A stretch of 64,000 bases of DNA from positions 66,229-130,228 of the forward strand of contig SIBR01000004.1 of the NCBI GenBank assembly GCA_009695065.1, read 5' to 3'. This DNA is from Opitutus sp. GTDB lineage: Bacteria; Verrucomicrobiota; Verrucomicrobiae; Opitutales; Opitutaceae. Each line of letters starts with the position of its first letter. The stretch's first letter is position 1. Shown here piece after piece: positions 36,298 through 47,160 of this stretch. The position numbers were made by a program, and so were the translations under genes. The notes beneath the pieces are model-generated. The model saw only the letters and a list, made by a program, of their open reading frames with translations, did not search any database and was not told where the DNA came from.

Positions 36298-37245
36298 ATG
36301 CCTCCCGTCGCGCTCAGTTTTGTCATTCCGCTTTACCACAGTGCCGAGACGATTGGTGCGGTGGTGCACGAACTCGAGGCATTGTCGATCGAGGGCGGGC
36401 ATGAGATCGTGCTGGTCCACGATGGCAGCGACCATGCGACGAGCGTCGTCTGCCACGCCTTGATTCGGGGGGCAAAAGTGCCGATCACCCTGGTCGAGCA
36501 CGCGAGAAATTTCGGCGAGCACAATGCGGTCCTCACTGGCTGGCGCCACGCGCGGGGGGCGCATATCGTCAATTTGGATGACGATGGGCAGCATCCGCCG
36601 GATGAGGCGGTGCGCCTCTGGCGGCACGCGACGGAAACGGGCCTCGATGTGGTCTTCGGTCATTACGTCGAGAAGCAGCACTCGGCGTGGCGCAACTTCG
36701 GCAGCTGGTTTACCAACCGGATGACCGACTGGGCCCTCGACAAGCCGCGCGGGTTTTACCTTTCGAGCTTTCGGTGCGTGACGGCGTTCGTCGCACAGGA
36801 GGTCGTGAAATTCGCGGGGCCCTATCCGTACATCGATGGATTGCTCCTGCAGGTCACCCAGCGGATCGGATCGATCGATGTCCGGCACGAACCGCGCCGC
36901 GCGGGCGAGAGCACGTACACGTTGCGACGGCTCTTGCGGCTTTGGTTGAGCGCCTGGATCAATTTCTCCGTCCTGCCGCTGCGCGTGGCGACGATCCTCG
37001 GGTTGCTGCTAGCCGTGGTGGGAATAGTCGCGTTGGGCGCGGTGGTCTGGCTTTGGTGGCACGACCGCGGTCCCGACTACGGCTTTGGCTGGCTCATGGC
37101 GGCGCTGTTGATTTTTTCCGGCACGCAGCTCGTCCTGATCGGATTGATCGGCGAGTATGTCGGTCGGATGTTTCTGAGTGTGAATCAACGGCCGCAGTCG
37201 GTCGTACGGGAAGTGGTGCGGAGTGGGGATGGCGGGCGGGCCTGA
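36298..37245 (+). CDS. Family 2 glycosyltransferase with C-terminal membrane helices
   Basis: A 315-residue GT2 enzyme of the DPM1/GtrB type, which transfers sugars onto polyprenyl phosphate. N-terminal SFVIPLYHSAETIGAVVHEL, nucleotide-binding NLDDDGQHPP (D-x-D) near residue 98, and the RRAGESTYTLRRLLRLWLSA segment before two C-terminal hydrophobic helices (LRVATILGLLLAVVGIVALG and LMAALLIFSGTQLVLIGLIG). It would supply lipid-linked sugars to the GT-C proteins. A GTG at 36271 is an alternative start; I chose the ATG at 36298. Follows the Tyr-less SDR gene on the same strand. Confidence 0.87.
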   Translation: MPPVALSFVIPLYHSAETIGAVVHELEALSIEGGHEIVLVHDGSDHATSVVCHALIRGAKVPITLVEHARNFGEHNAVLTGWRHARGAHIVNLDDDGQHPPDEAVRLWRHATETGLDVVFGHYVEKQHSAWRNFGSWFTNRMTDWALDKPRGFYLSSFRCVTAFVAQEVVKFAGPYPYIDGLLLQVTQRIGSIDVRHEPRRAGESTYTLRRLLRLWLSAWINFSVLPLRVATILGLLLAVVGIVALGAVVWLWWHDRGPDYGFGWLMAALLIFSGTQLVLIGLIGEYVGRMFLSVNQRPQSVVREVVRSGDGGRA

Positions 37246-37274
37246 CCCGCGCGGGAGTGCGGTCGCGACGCCGC

Positions 37275-38216
37275 TTAGGTGAACATTTCCTCCCAGCGGG
37301 CGAATTCGCGGGCGTGCGCCGCCTCAAGCTGAGCGATGGCTTCCGACGGAGGAGCGGCGGTGAGTCCGACGGCATGCAGCAGCGCGTGCCGGGCGAGGCG
37401 GTGTTCGGCGGAGCGCGGATCGACCAGCGCCGCACAAAGATAGTTTCGGCACCAGGCACGGGTCGCATCCCCAATGAAGGCGCGCCGCCAGCGACGAAAA
37501 AGCCGGAAGGAATTTTGTTCGTCGCGCAGCTTCCGGCCGGGGGAGGAACTTACGTGGTGGCGGATTACGCTGGTGAGCGCGACGGCGGTGGCGCGGCCGA
37601 CCGCGCGCGCGCGGTAGCAGAGATCGACGTCCTCGCCGCCGTTGAGGAACGACACGTCGAATCCGCCAAGTTGCTGCCAGAGTGAACGTTCGATCAGGAG
37701 GCACGCGCCGGTGACGGCCGGCACCAGTCGCAGGCCCGCGGATCGCCAGCGGGCGAAAGCGGGCAGGGCGCGGGCGTGTTCGGGTTTACCCTGCGCACTC
37801 AGCACGATGCCCGCGTGATCGACCGCCCCGGTGCGGGCGTCGAGTTGGACGTTGCCGACGATCCCGGCGCGGTCGCCCAGCGACTGATGGGTGGCCAGCA
37901 TCGGTTCCAGCCAGTGCGGTTGGAGGATCAAGTCGTTGTTGAGCAGAACGAGGAAGCGTCCTTGGGCGAGAGCGGCACCGCGGTTATTGGCGAGGGCATA
38001 GCCGAGGTTGCGCTCGTGCAGGAGGACGCGGAAGGGTGGGCCCAACTCGGCCAGCCAATCGCGCGTGCCATCCGTGCTGCCGTCGTCCACGAGGATGATC
38101 TCGTGTGGGAGCCCCGCGGGCAGCGTCGCCTGCAGGCTCTCGATGCCGGCGCGAGTGAGCGCGAGGCAGTTGAACAGGGGGATGATGAAGCTGACCTGCA
38201 CGCGGGGCGAAAGCAT
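37275..38216 (-). CDS. Family 2 glycosyltransferase (rhamnosyltransferase-like)
   Basis: A 313-residue GT2 (GT-A fold) enzyme without membrane helices. VSFIIPLFNCLALTRAGIES, then LVDDGSTDGTRDWLAELG, then FLVLLNNDL (the D-x-D-like NND near residue 95) and GEDVDLCYRARAVG give the normal family order. Many similar proteins transfer rhamnose, which fits the rml genes that follow on the same strand, but that is inference. Starts at the ATG at 38216; a GTG at 38225 would add three residues. The C-terminal 80 residues are helical and unassigned. It is the last gene of the minus-strand block 43213-37275. Confidence 0.86.
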   Translation of the reverse strand: MLSPRVQVSFIIPLFNCLALTRAGIESLQATLPAGLPHEIILVDDGSTDGTRDWLAELGPPFRVLLHERNLGYALANNRGAALAQGRFLVLLNNDLILQPHWLEPMLATHQSLGDRAGIVGNVQLDARTGAVDHAGIVLSAQGKPEHARALPAFARWRSAGLRLVPAVTGACLLIERSLWQQLGGFDVSFLNGGEDVDLCYRARAVGRATAVALTSVIRHHVSSSPGRKLRDEQNSFRLFRRWRRAFIGDATRAWCRNYLCAALVDPRSAEHRLARHALLHAVGLTAAPPSEAIAQLEAAHAREFARWEEMFT

Positions 38217-38247
38217 GCCGCGCACAGGCCGCGGCGTAAAGCCGCTC

Positions 38248-39177
38248 TTACCGCTTTTCGCCGGCGATGCGCCGGAGATAGCCGCCGTAGGTGGATTTGC
38301 CGAGGCGGGTAATGTTGGCCTCGAGTCCCGCGAGGTCGATCCAACCCTTGCGCCAGGCGATCTCCTCGATGCAGGCGATCTTCAGGCCCTGCCGGTTTTC
38401 GATGACACTCACGAATTGGCCGGCTTCGAGCAGTGAGTCGTGGGTGCCGGTATCGAGCCAGGCGGTGCCGCGGCCGAGCAGTTCGACGTGCAGCTTGCCC
38501 GCGTCGAGGTAGAGGCGGTTGAGATCGGTGATCTCAAGCTCGCCCCGCTTCGACGGCTTCAAGTTGCGGGCCAGGCGGACAACATCGGCGTCATAAAAAT
38601 ACAGGCCCGGAATGGCGTAGTTCGATTTGGGTTGCGCCGGCTTTTCCTCCAGCGAAAGGACCCGGCCATCGGCGGCAAATTCAACGACGCCATAACTCCG
38701 CGGGTCGCCCACATGGTAACCGAAAATGGTGGAACCGTTGGTGCGGCCGTCGGCGCGCTCCAGGGAGTTAGCCAGATCGTTGCCGTAAAAAAGATTGTCG
38801 CCCAGCACGAGAGCCGCCGGTTCGCCGCGGAGAAAGCCGACTTCCTCGGCAATGTGAAAGGCCTGGGCGAGGCCCTCGGGCTTTGGCTGGGCCGCGTAGG
38901 AGAATTTCAGGCCGACGTTCGACCCGTCGCCGAGCAGGCGTTCGAAGAGTGGCAGGTCGGTCGGGGTGGAGATGACGAGGATCTCGCGAATCCCCGCGAG
39001 CATCAGCACCGACAGCGGATAGTAGACCATCGGTTTGTCGTAGACCGGCATGAGCTGTTTGCTCACGGCGATCGTCAACGGGTAGAGGCGGGTGCCGGAG
39101 CCGCCGGCGAGGATGATGCCTTTGCGTGGTGGCGCACCGAGGGTGGCGGATTGCGGATTGGCGGCGAGGGAAGGCAT
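38248..39177 (-). CDS. rmlA: Glucose-1-phosphate thymidylyltransferase RmlA
   Basis: The first enzyme of dTDP-L-rhamnose synthesis: glucose-1-phosphate plus dTTP to dTDP-glucose. Signature [20 protein letters not shown], then [20 protein letters not shown] with the Lys of [32 protein letters not shown] and ITDLNRLYL are all present. About 300 aa, usual length. The ATG at 39177 is preferred over 39225, because the extra 16 residues lie in a repeat-rich stretch. Neighbours are rmlB and an NRS/ER-like reductase on the same strand, completing a short rhamnose pathway. Confidence 0.95.
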   Translation of the reverse strand: MPSLAANPQSATLGAPPRKGIILAGGSGTRLYPLTIAVSKQLMPVYDKPMVYYPLSVLMLAGIREILVISTPTDLPLFERLLGDGSNVGLKFSYAAQPKPEGLAQAFHIAEEVGFLRGEPAALVLGDNLFYGNDLANSLERADGRTNGSTIFGYHVGDPRSYGVVEFAADGRVLSLEEKPAQPKSNYAIPGLYFYDADVVRLARNLKPSKRGELEITDLNRLYLDAGKLHVELLGRGTAWLDTGTHDSLLEAGQFVSVIENRQGLKIACIEEIAWRKGWIDLAGLEANITRLGKSTYGGYLRRIAGEKR

Positions 39178-39233
39178 TTCAATTTTGGTGGACGGATTTT
39201 TCAGTCCGCAGTCCGCTGTCTGCAATCCGCAAT
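39150..39233. repeat. Imperfect inverted repeat at the rmlA 5' end
   Basis: An 11-bp perfect inverted repeat (ATTGCGGATTG at 39150-39160, its complement at 39223-39233) flanks the likely rmlA start codon. A partly related direct motif (CAGTCCGCAGTCCGC) lies between. The 62-base loop makes a transcript hairpin less likely than a short dispersed repeat. Its place over the start could influence translation, but nothing shows this. Confidence 0.45.
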
Positions 39234-39291
39234 TGGATCAAGCGTTGCTGCCTGGGCGCGGGACCATGCCGGGTGCTCGGCGGGTGGCGGC

Positions 39292-41249
<1,958 letters not shown>

Positions 41250-41377
41250 GGGAGGGAAAGAGGGAAAACGGCGCTTGCCCGGGGAACAAGGGTTTTCTCG
41301 ATCCCGACCGTGAGTCGCGGCTCGCGCCGGCCCGGCCTTTGATCGCCAGGGTTAACCCGAGGTCGGCAACAACCGGG

Positions 41378-42130
41378 TCATTTCCGCCGGTAGTCGCCCC
41401 GGCTGAAATATTTTTCGAGCCAGACGTAGGCGCAGATGAAAAAATAGCGGCTGCCCATCTCCTTGATCTTCAGCTTGGCCACGCCGTATTTCCGGTTGCG
41501 CCACGAGATCGGGGTGACGGCGAACGTGTAGCCCCGGACGATTGCCTTTAACGGGATCTCGACCGTCAGGTTGAAATGGGGCGCCAGAAACGGCCGGCAG
41601 CCCTCGATCACCGTGCGGCGGTAGGCTTTGAACGCGTTGGTGGTGTCGTTCAGCGGAATGGCGAACCCCACGCGCACCAAGAAATTCGCCAGACGATTGA
41701 CGAGCAACTTGATCCGCGGGTAGTCGATGACTTCGCCTCCGGCGATGAAGCGGCTGCCAAACGCGCAATCGTAGCCCTCGTTGAGCATCCGCCAGTATTT
41801 TACGGCATCGCGTGGCGAGTCGGAGGCGTCTGCCATCATGATGACCATGGCGTCGCCCCGACTGTGCTCCAGCCCCCAGGCCACCGCCCGGCCGAAGCCG
41901 TGCAGGCCGGTGTTTTGCGTCGGCGCCAGAGTGGGGAATTTCTCCTTCAACTGTTGTAGCACGGCCCAAGTGCGATCCTTGCTGCCGTCGTCAACCACGA
42001 CGATCTCGTGGGGAATGTGTTCCGTCGTGAAGGTCTGCACGATATCCGCGATCGTCGATGGCAGCGACTCCTCTTCGTCGCGGGCCGGAATGACGACGGA
42101 AAAAAGGCGGAGCGGGGCGGCGGCGGTCAT
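41378..42130 (-). CDS. Family 2 glycosyltransferase (polyprenyl-phosphate type)
   Basis: A soluble GT2 of 250 aa resembling DPM1: SVVIPARDEEESLPSTIADI, VVVDDGSKDRTWAVLQQL, and IMMADASDSPRDAVKYW (the D-x-D-like DAS) near residue 95, then FGSRFIAGGEVIDYPRIKLL. The C-terminal IRGYTFAVTPISWRNRKYGV and KMKIKEMGSRYFF-like region is typical of enzymes that charge polyprenyl phosphate with a sugar. It has no membrane helices of the GtrB type. The ATG at 42130 is preferred; a TTG 12 bases upstream touches the SDR stop. Adjacent to the SDR gene on the same strand. Confidence 0.88.
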   Translation of the reverse strand: MTAAAPLRLFSVVIPARDEEESLPSTIADIVQTFTTEHIPHEIVVVDDGSKDRTWAVLQQLKEKFPTLAPTQNTGLHGFGRAVAWGLEHSRGDAMVIMMADASDSPRDAVKYWRMLNEGYDCAFGSRFIAGGEVIDYPRIKLLVNRLANFLVRVGFAIPLNDTTNAFKAYRRTVIEGCRPFLAPHFNLTVEIPLKAIVRGYTFAVTPISWRNRKYGVAKLKIKEMGSRYFFICAYVWLEKYFSRGDYRRK

Positions 42131-42142
42131 CAGCGGCGACAA

Positions 42143-43213
42143 TCAGAGCGGAGCCGAAACGTCGAGCCAGTCGGGATGGTTGCGCGCGTGAACGGCGATC
42201 TCATCGAGAATCGCCGCGGTTTTTCGCACCGGCCGCCAGTCCCACAACCGCGCCGCTTTGGCGGAGTCGAGCACCATCCAGGGAATATCGAAAGCCCGCG
42301 GCTTCAGGTCGGCACCCACGTGGTGCGGCCCGACATTCGCGGCGCACCAGTCGCTGAGCTGGCGCAGGGACGTCGCGGAGGCCGCGCCGCCGGAGAAGTT
42401 TGCGATCCGGTCGCCCGGGGCGGGCCGCGGTGCCGTCATTTGCTTCAGGAGCGCGGGCACGAGATCGAGGGGATGCAGGCAGTCGCGCACCTGGTGCCCC
42501 GTGCCTTCGAAACCGAGATAGTTGAGCGGCCGCTGCCGCAGCCAGGCGTTAATCCAATAGGCAAAAATACCCTGATCGGCCCGACCGAACTGTCCGGCCC
42601 CCGCTAGGACGCCGCAGCGGTTGATAAACACCGGCAGATCGAAAGTGGCCCCGTATTCGAGTGCGAGCGTTTCGCTCGCCAGCTTGGTGGCGCCGTAAAG
42701 CGAAACGGGGGCCAGGGTTGAAAACGATTCGTCGACTCCCGCCAGACTCACGCCGATCGGATGGGGGACGGAAGATGAAGGCCGATAGGCGCGATCGTGC
42801 ACCTCGGTGGGCAGCGCCGCCAGCGGGGCGATCGAGTAGACCCGGCTCGTGCTGAGCAGCAGAAAGCCCGCGCGATGCTGTTTGCAGTATTCGAGGAGGT
42901 TGACCGTTCCCCCGAGGTTATGCTCCACCAGCTGGCGCGAACTCGTCCGGCCGTCGACTCCGGCGAGCACGCTCGGATTGGCGGCGGCATCGATGACCCA
43001 GTCGACCGGGGGAAGAACTTCGAGATCGCTGACAGCGCGCAGGTCACCGTGAAACAGGCGGATACCACGTCGCTTGAGTTCGCCGCGATTGGTTTCACTG
43101 CCGGGCCGGATAAAATTATCGAATCCATAGACCTCGTGGCCGCCCGCCTCCGCGAGCGCGCGCGCGAGCGTGCTGCCCACGAATCCGCAGACGCCGGAGA
43201 TCAAAATACGCAT
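42143..43213 (-). CDS. NAD-dependent sugar-nucleotide epimerase (CDP-tyvelose-like)
   Basis: An extended SDR of 356 aa. Rossmann motif MRILISGVCGFVGSTLARAL opens the protein, then FLLLSTSRVYSIAPLAALPT and the catalytic Y-x-x-x-K in VSLYGATKLASETLALEYG. FINRCGVLAGAGQFGRADQG and DCLHPLDLVPALLKQM match CDP-tyvelose 2-epimerase-like proteins. The probable substrate is a CDP- or UDP-sugar, not certain. The ATG at 43213 starts the conserved motif; the first 14 residues of the longer frame are unlikely. It starts the minus-strand block 43213-37275 and is followed within 12 bases by the GT2 gene. Confidence 0.86.
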   Translation of the reverse strand: MRILISGVCGFVGSTLARALAEAGGHEVYGFDNFIRPGSETNRGELKRRGIRLFHGDLRAVSDLEVLPPVDWVIDAAANPSVLAGVDGRTSSRQLVEHNLGGTVNLLEYCKQHRAGFLLLSTSRVYSIAPLAALPTEVHDRAYRPSSSVPHPIGVSLAGVDESFSTLAPVSLYGATKLASETLALEYGATFDLPVFINRCGVLAGAGQFGRADQGIFAYWINAWLRQRPLNYLGFEGTGHQVRDCLHPLDLVPALLKQMTAPRPAPGDRIANFSGGAASATSLRQLSDWCAANVGPHHVGADLKPRAFDIPWMVLDSAKAARLWDWRPVRKTAAILDEIAVHARNHPDWLDVSAPL

Positions 43214-43337
43214 GGGGCGCAGCATGCGAAAAAGCATGGGCGCGGGAAGCGCCATTTTGTTGACACGGGTCTTTCCCGGCGGTCAGGCGGGCGCTTTGGG
43301 TCTTTTTCGGATCCCGACATCCGACGAAAATACCGAG

Positions 43338-44060
43338 ATGGACTTTGACCTCTTGTCCGCTTCGGCGCCGAATGGAGAAATGAGTCAGGTGCGCAGCGCT
43401 TATAAGTCGGTTTGGAACGAGCTCGCGAGTTCGCGGGCCGACGCCTATTTTTACGTGAGCGGTTATGCCGACGAGGAAAAGTTCTTCGAGGATGCCGACG
43501 ACACCCTGGATATTTTAGGAAAAACCGTGGGCATCCGTCCGGGCGACGTTGTGCTCGAGATCGGCTGCGGGGTCGGACGGGTCGGTGGCGTTTTGGCACC
43601 GTTTGTGCGGGAATGGATCGGATGCGACGTCTCGGCCAACATGCTGGGGGTCGCCGCACGACGCCTGACCGGACTGAGCAACACGCGCTTGCAGGAGATC
43701 TCGGGGTTCGATTTGCAGCCGATTCCGGATGCCTCGGTCGATGTCGTTTATTCCACCGTGGTGTTCATGCACCTGGATGAATGGGACCGCTACAACTACA
43801 TGCTCGACGCGATGCGCGTGCTGAAGCCGGGAGGGCGTTTCTACTGTGACAATGTCGATCTCGCTTCAACGAAAGGGTGGGCCGTCTTCGAAGAGAGCCG
43901 TAAAATGTTCAAGCCGGCCGAGCGGCCCTCGCACCTCTCCAAATGTTCCACGCCGGCCGAGATCGAAACTTTTTTGCTCCACGCCGGGTTTGAAGACATT
44001 CGCGTGGCGGGCCGGCTCGACTTTTGGGTCTACGGCTGGGCCAAGAAGCCGGCGGCGTAG
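43338..44060 (+). CDS. Class I SAM methyltransferase
   Basis: A 240-residue methyltransferase. SAM motif I DVVLEIGCGVGRVGGVLAPF near residue 70, GCDVSANMLGVAARRL, STVVFMHLDEWDRYNYMLDA and VLKPGGRFYCDNVDL give the normal Methyltransf_11/25 order. The N-terminal segment AYKSVWNELASSRADAYFYV is a variant seen in glycan-island methyltransferases. Divergent from the SDR at 43213 with a 124-base gap that probably carries both promoters. The ATG at 43338 was chosen; Met 15 (43380) is possible. Confidence 0.86.
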   Translation: MDFDLLSASAPNGEMSQVRSAYKSVWNELASSRADAYFYVSGYADEEKFFEDADDTLDILGKTVGIRPGDVVLEIGCGVGRVGGVLAPFVREWIGCDVSANMLGVAARRLTGLSNTRLQEISGFDLQPIPDASVDVVYSTVVFMHLDEWDRYNYMLDAMRVLKPGGRFYCDNVDLASTKGWAVFEESRKMFKPAERPSHLSKCSTPAEIETFLLHAGFEDIRVAGRLDFWVYGWAKKPAA

Positions 44061-44138
44061 GATTCCAGTGGGTTGCGTGCCGCCCGTCCCAAGGCCGGGT
44101 CAACCGGCCCGGGCACGAGGCGCCGGACTTGGATCAAC

Positions 44139-44873
44139 TCAGTTCGCGGCCGAATGCGGCGGGGCGGTAGGTGGCGTGGCCGTAGCGTTCGAGTCGGTCG
44201 GAGTGCTGTCGCCGCCGGGCTGGGTCGCCTTCTTCTGCGCCTCCTCATAGGCCTTCCGCTGGGCCATGCCGATCTCGAGCAAGTCGCTGACGAGCATACG
44301 CGCTTCCTGCTCTTGATGAGCCACGCTGCCCGGGACCGGTGGCGGAGGGCGCGGCACGGCGGGGGCTGCGGCCTCGGCGGGCAGAGCGGCGGGAGCAGGG
44401 CTGGCTCCCGCTGCGGTTAGGGGCGCGGGCGCCAGCGCCACTGGCACGACGGTGGGGGGCGGAGGGATGTTGAATCCGGCCGCCAACGGTGGAGGCGGCA
44501 TGGTCCCCGGCCGGGCGGTTGACGACGCCGCCTTGCGCAGCGCGAGAATTTTTTCGGTGCCGGCGACGCGGATCACGACCAACTCGCGGGCGGAATCGTA
44601 CTTCGAAACGGTAATACCGCTCGCGGTCTCGCCGACGGCGATCCAGAGGCCCTTCTTGCCGATCTTGTCGTAAATGTTGACGGACGTTTGCCGGCCCATG
44701 GTGCTGATCCCGGCCAGTTCGTAAGCTTCGCCCGAGCCTGCGGCCAAAGCTGGAATCCCGGTCGGCAGAAACGGCGACTCCCTGGCGAGGCCCGCTGGTT
44801 CGGCCTGAACCGACAAGCTGAAGGCCAGTCCACTCCAAACGGCGGCAGAGAGCATACGGAGGAAGGCGACCAT
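44139..44873 (-). CDS. Secreted Pro/Ala-rich protein of unknown function
   Basis: A 244-residue exported protein. Signal peptide MVAFLRMLSAAVWSGLAFSL with likely cleavage after VQA. A compact beta-rich region follows (residues about 45-110): YELAGISTMGRQTSVNIYDK, KGLWIAVGETASGITVSKYD, RELVVIRVAGTEKILALRK. The rest is low-complexity proline/alanine/threonine-rich with one amphipathic helix, and is probably unfolded linker. This resembles Opitutaceae proteins at type II secretion loci, but no secretion gene is near. I do not assign a role. Confidence 0.7.
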   Translation of the reverse strand: MVAFLRMLSAAVWSGLAFSLSVQAEPAGLARESPFLPTGIPALAAGSGEAYELAGISTMGRQTSVNIYDKIGKKGLWIAVGETASGITVSKYDSARELVVIRVAGTEKILALRKAASSTARPGTMPPPPLAAGFNIPPPPTVVPVALAPAPLTAAGASPAPAALPAEAAAPAVPRPPPPVPGSVAHQEQEARMLVSDLLEIGMAQRKAYEEAQKKATQPGGDSTPTDSNATATPPTAPPHSAAN

Positions 44874-45049
44874 TAAATGAGAACCATGGCTGGCTTTCCT
44901 TTCGGGTCAAACCCGGGTGCGCCCGAGAAAAGACCTGAGCGGGACTTTGGTTTCGAAATTCCGGTCATGGCGCCGCGCTCTCATGCAATGGGGAAATCGG
45001 ACGCAGAAGCGACCGGGGACTGGCTGGCGGGTTTCCGCCCACCCCACCG

Positions 45050-45842
45050 TCACCGCTTTCGCGCGACGAGCGTCAGGGCGCTGCCGTGGACGTTCGGTTG
45101 CTGTTCCCAGCGAATCTCGCTGAAACCGAAGCGTTCGAGCGCCGCCAGAATTTCCGGACGCTCCATCCAATAGCTGAACACATCGCCGCCGCCGCAAAAG
45201 CCCTTCCAGGCGAGTGAGGGGCCGTAGTTGAAACGATGGACCTTGTGTTTAAAGCCGGCGTGCTCCCGGTCGAGAACCTCGGAGAATTTGGCGCCGGGCA
45301 CGGAATTCTGCGCAACGAATTCGGCGTCGTGAAAGACGGTCCAGAGGAAGATCGCGTCGCAGCGCTGGCCAAGCAATTCGAGCACTTCCACGGGATTGGT
45401 GAGATGGTAGAGGATGCCGCAGGCGATCCCGATGTCGTAGTGCTCTTCCGTCGTGCGCAGGTGGACCAGCGCATCGCCGAGCAGGAAGTGCACCCGGGGC
45501 ATGCCAAACGTTTCCTTGGCGACGGGGCATTTCAGATACGCCCGCGGGTTGGCCTCGATCGCGGTGACCGACTTGGCACCCAGCCGGTCGAGGAGATAGC
45601 TGTGTCCGCCCTCGAGCGGACCGAGCTCCAGTACGTCCCGGCCGGTTACGCCGCCCTCAAGGCCCATTTCCCGGAGCCGGTCGTGGGCCCAGGCGATCCG
45701 CGGGTCGTCGAACAGCGGGCGTGGCGCCGGCCTTGAGATCGCTGCGCGTTGCCGGGGGCTGCGACGACCATTCGCCGGCGAAAAGATCGAGGGCGTTTTG
45801 GTCACTGGGCGCGACGCCGAAGCAGGGCTTGAAATCGGGCAT
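45050..45842 (-). pseudogene. SAM methyltransferase interrupted by one frameshift
   Basis: A methyltransferase broken by one extra base in G45717-45719. The first part, from the ATG at 45842, reads MPDFKPCFGVAPSDQNALDL, then FAGEWSS in one frame. This is the usual N-terminus of a glycan-island methyltransferase group. The rest, in the other frame, gives LFDDPRIAWAHDRLREMGLE, VLELGPLEGGHSYLLDRLG (motif I), SVTAIEANPRAYLKCP, and IGIACGILYHLTNPVEVLEL. Removing one base restores a single 263-residue protein. Most likely a sequencing slip or a fresh mutation. Confidence 0.8.
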
Positions 45843-45990
45843 GCGGGAAGACGACAAAACACCCGAACGCTCCAAAATGAACCAAGAAAATGAGGGAGTG
45901 GCCGGCGGCGGCTGAGCGGGGGAAGGAGGAAAGCTGGAAAGCGGAAATCCCGACAAAGTCTTTTCCTGATTTTCTGAGTCCCACCTCAAC

Positions 45991-47046
45991 TCATTTCCGG
46001 ACCTGCCAGGCGGCGACGATCTGGCCGATGGTGTCCTCCAGCGATTGCGTGATATCCCAGGCCGGGTAATGCGCGCGCATTTTGCGAAGGTCGCTGTAGT
46101 AGCAAATATGGTCCCCGGCGCGGTTCTGGTCGACGTAGGTATAGACTTGCGGTTGGCCGGAGAATTTTTCGGCAATCTTGAACGCCTCGAGGATGGAACA
46201 GGAGTTGGCCTTGCCGCCGCCGAGGTTGTAGACTTCTCCGGCGCGCGGCGCCGCGACGAACACGGCCATGAAACGCGCGACATCGAGAGAGTGGATGTTG
46301 TCGCGCACCTGTTTTCCCTTATATCCGAAAACCTTGTACTCCCGGCCCTCAAGGTTGCACTTCACGAGGTAGCTGAGGAAGCCATGCAACTCGACGCCGC
46401 TGTGATTGGGCCCCGTGAGGCAGCCGCCGCGCAGGGCACAGGTGGGCAGGTTGAAGTAGCGGCCGTATTCCTGCACCATCACATCGGCGGCGACCTTGGA
46501 GGCGCCGAACAGGGAGTGTTTGGATTGGTCGATGGTGAAGGTTTCGGCGATGCCGTGTTCGTAGGCGGGATCGGCGTAGTCCCAGCGCGTGGCGAGTTCG
46601 CGGAGGGCGATGCGGTTGGGGGCGTCACCGTAAACCTTGTTCGTGCTCATGTGCACGAAGGGCGACTCGGGGGCGGCCTGGCGCGCAGCTTCGAGTAGGT
46701 TCAGCGTGCCGACGGCATTGGTGTCGAAGTCGTCAAAGGGGATTGCGGCCGCGCGGTCGTGCGAGGGTTGGGCGGCGGTGTGGACGATCACGCCGGGTTT
46801 GACGTCGCGGACGAGGGCAAGCACCCCGGCCCGGTCGCGAATGTCGAGCTCGTGGTGCACGAAGCCCGGCAGGTCGCGCGCGAGCCGCTGCTGGTTCCAG
46901 CGGGTATCGCCCTGGGGTCCGAAGAAAACGGCCCGTTGGTTGTTGTCCACACCGTGAACCGTGTAGCCGAGTTCGCGGGCGAAATAGACGCACACCTCGG
47001 AGCCGATGAGGCCGGAGGAACCGGTGACGAGGAGAGTCTTGGGCAT
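45991..47046 (-). CDS. NAD-dependent epimerase, CDP-paratose/tyvelose epimerase-like
   Basis: An extended SDR of 351 aa. [20 protein letters not shown] (Rossmann), [20 protein letters not shown], then [40 protein letters not shown] and [20 protein letters not shown] match the RfbE/CDP-tyvelose 2-epimerase-like family. At the usual catalytic Tyr of YxxxK there is Phe (F-G-A-S-K). From memory, that change is common in this subgroup, so it may be natural. Probably makes a rare NDP-sugar for the island. The ATG at 47046 opens the Rossmann fold; the frame before it is not protein-like. Confidence 0.86.
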   Translation of the reverse strand: MPKTLLVTGSSGLIGSEVCVYFARELGYTVHGVDNNQRAVFFGPQGDTRWNQQRLARDLPGFVHHELDIRDRAGVLALVRDVKPGVIVHTAAQPSHDRAAAIPFDDFDTNAVGTLNLLEAARQAAPESPFVHMSTNKVYGDAPNRIALRELATRWDYADPAYEHGIAETFTIDQSKHSLFGASKVAADVMVQEYGRYFNLPTCALRGGCLTGPNHSGVELHGFLSYLVKCNLEGREYKVFGYKGKQVRDNIHSLDVARFMAVFVAAPRAGEVYNLGGGKANSCSILEAFKIAEKFSGQPQVYTYVDQNRAGDHICYYSDLRKMRAHYPAWDITQSLEDTIGQIVAAWQVRK

Positions 47047-47160
47047 CGAAAGAGGTGCTCGTCTTGCGCCGCGTTCGGCCAGCCGATGCGGAGTGTTTCC
47101 GAGCAGGACGGAAGAGAACCCGCCCGGCGCCCAGGAGGGCAAGCCCGTTGATGCGTACGC

